From the NCBI RefSeq assembly GCF_033807715.1, contig NC_084597.1, positions 12,517,170 to 12,581,169 of the forward strand: a DNA stretch of 64,000 bases, given 5' to 3'. This stretch comes from Cololabis saira (lineage: Eukaryota; Chordata; Actinopteri; Beloniformes; Belonidae). A program made the position numbers and the translations under genes. Below, piece after piece: positions 63,709 to 64,000 of the stretch. The first letter of the stretch is position 1, and every line of letters starts with the position of its first letter. Under the pieces are notes generated by a model. The model made no database searches, was not told the origin of the DNA, and worked only from the letters and a program-made list of their open reading frames with translations.

Positions 63709-64000
63709 GAGAAAAGACAAAAAGAAAGAAAAAGGAAAAGAGAAAACAGTGGCAACAGAAAGAGCTCCAGTGCTCCCGTAAGATAATTAGAAAAAATGAA
63801 GAGGTTTACATGGACTTGACTATTAACTTTACTAGGCTAAAAGAAATTATTTGAGAGATGTTTTCAAATGTAAGAGCGTGAGGCCGGCTGAAGAAATGCT
63901 TGTCAGCGGAGAGATAGATGTAACCTGTTTTAACTTGCCTCACATACCAGCCCTATTTCAGCATACCAGCACAGAGCCGTGCAGACACAGATCAATGATA

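Overview
The window is vertebrate nuclear DNA and most likely from a teleost fish. The evidence is intron-rich genes of vertebrate families, teleost-style tRNA-derived SINEs, LINE 3' tails, many short hAT-type DNA transposons with intact 8-bp target duplications, and very long microsatellites. I cannot name the species. There is no bacterial or viral gene content, no CRISPR array and no free-standing tRNA or rRNA gene.

Five protein-coding genes are supported exon by exon. (1) phyhd1, minus strand, 1-5886, its 3' end cut by the window start. (2) lrrc8a, minus strand, with two coding exons (19894-22011 and 14212-14487) and a probable non-coding first exon near 34467-34690. (3) dnlz, plus strand, three exons, 39582-44370. 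(4) uck1, plus strand, seven exons, 45429-49116. (5) rapgef1, minus strand, last exon at 51448 and its 5' part beyond the window end. All five have counterparts on human 9q34, from memory of that region. uck1 and rapgef1 are convergent and their poly(A) signals lie only about 40 bp apart.

The products work separately: a 2-oxoglutarate/Fe(II) dioxygenase, the obligate subunit of the volume-regulated anion channel, a mitochondrial Hsp70 escort zinc protein, a pyrimidine ribonucleoside kinase, and a Rap1/R-Ras guanine nucleotide exchange factor. Nothing suggests co-regulation beyond adjacency.

Most of the remaining sequence is mobile-element-derived. I could delimit more than a dozen DNA transposons by terminal inverted repeats (TIRs) plus 8-bp target-site duplications (TSDs). 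They fall into a few families with repeated copies. TAGGGATGGGCG elements carry giant TTTC/TTCC microsatellites. TAGGGCTGGGCGATAT elements number four. TAGGGGTGTAAC elements have two full-length copies. CAGAGGTGTCAA and CAGTGGCGTCAA elements have two copies each. Several are nested. There are also a TTAA-flanked fold-back element, two 3-bp-TSD MITEs, a minisatellite-filled fold-back, two hAT transposase relics, and a small retroelement-like unit encoding a predicted membrane plus coiled-coil protein.

The observations most worth checking are the QYN in place of KYD in the lrrc8a extracellular loop, the missing donor site at a rapgef1 REM-domain exon, microsatellite growth at the same internal site of one transposon family, and the membrane/coiled-coil ORF at 24.4-24.9 kb. 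All exon boundaries were inferred by eye from splice motifs, reading phase and remembered family sequence.
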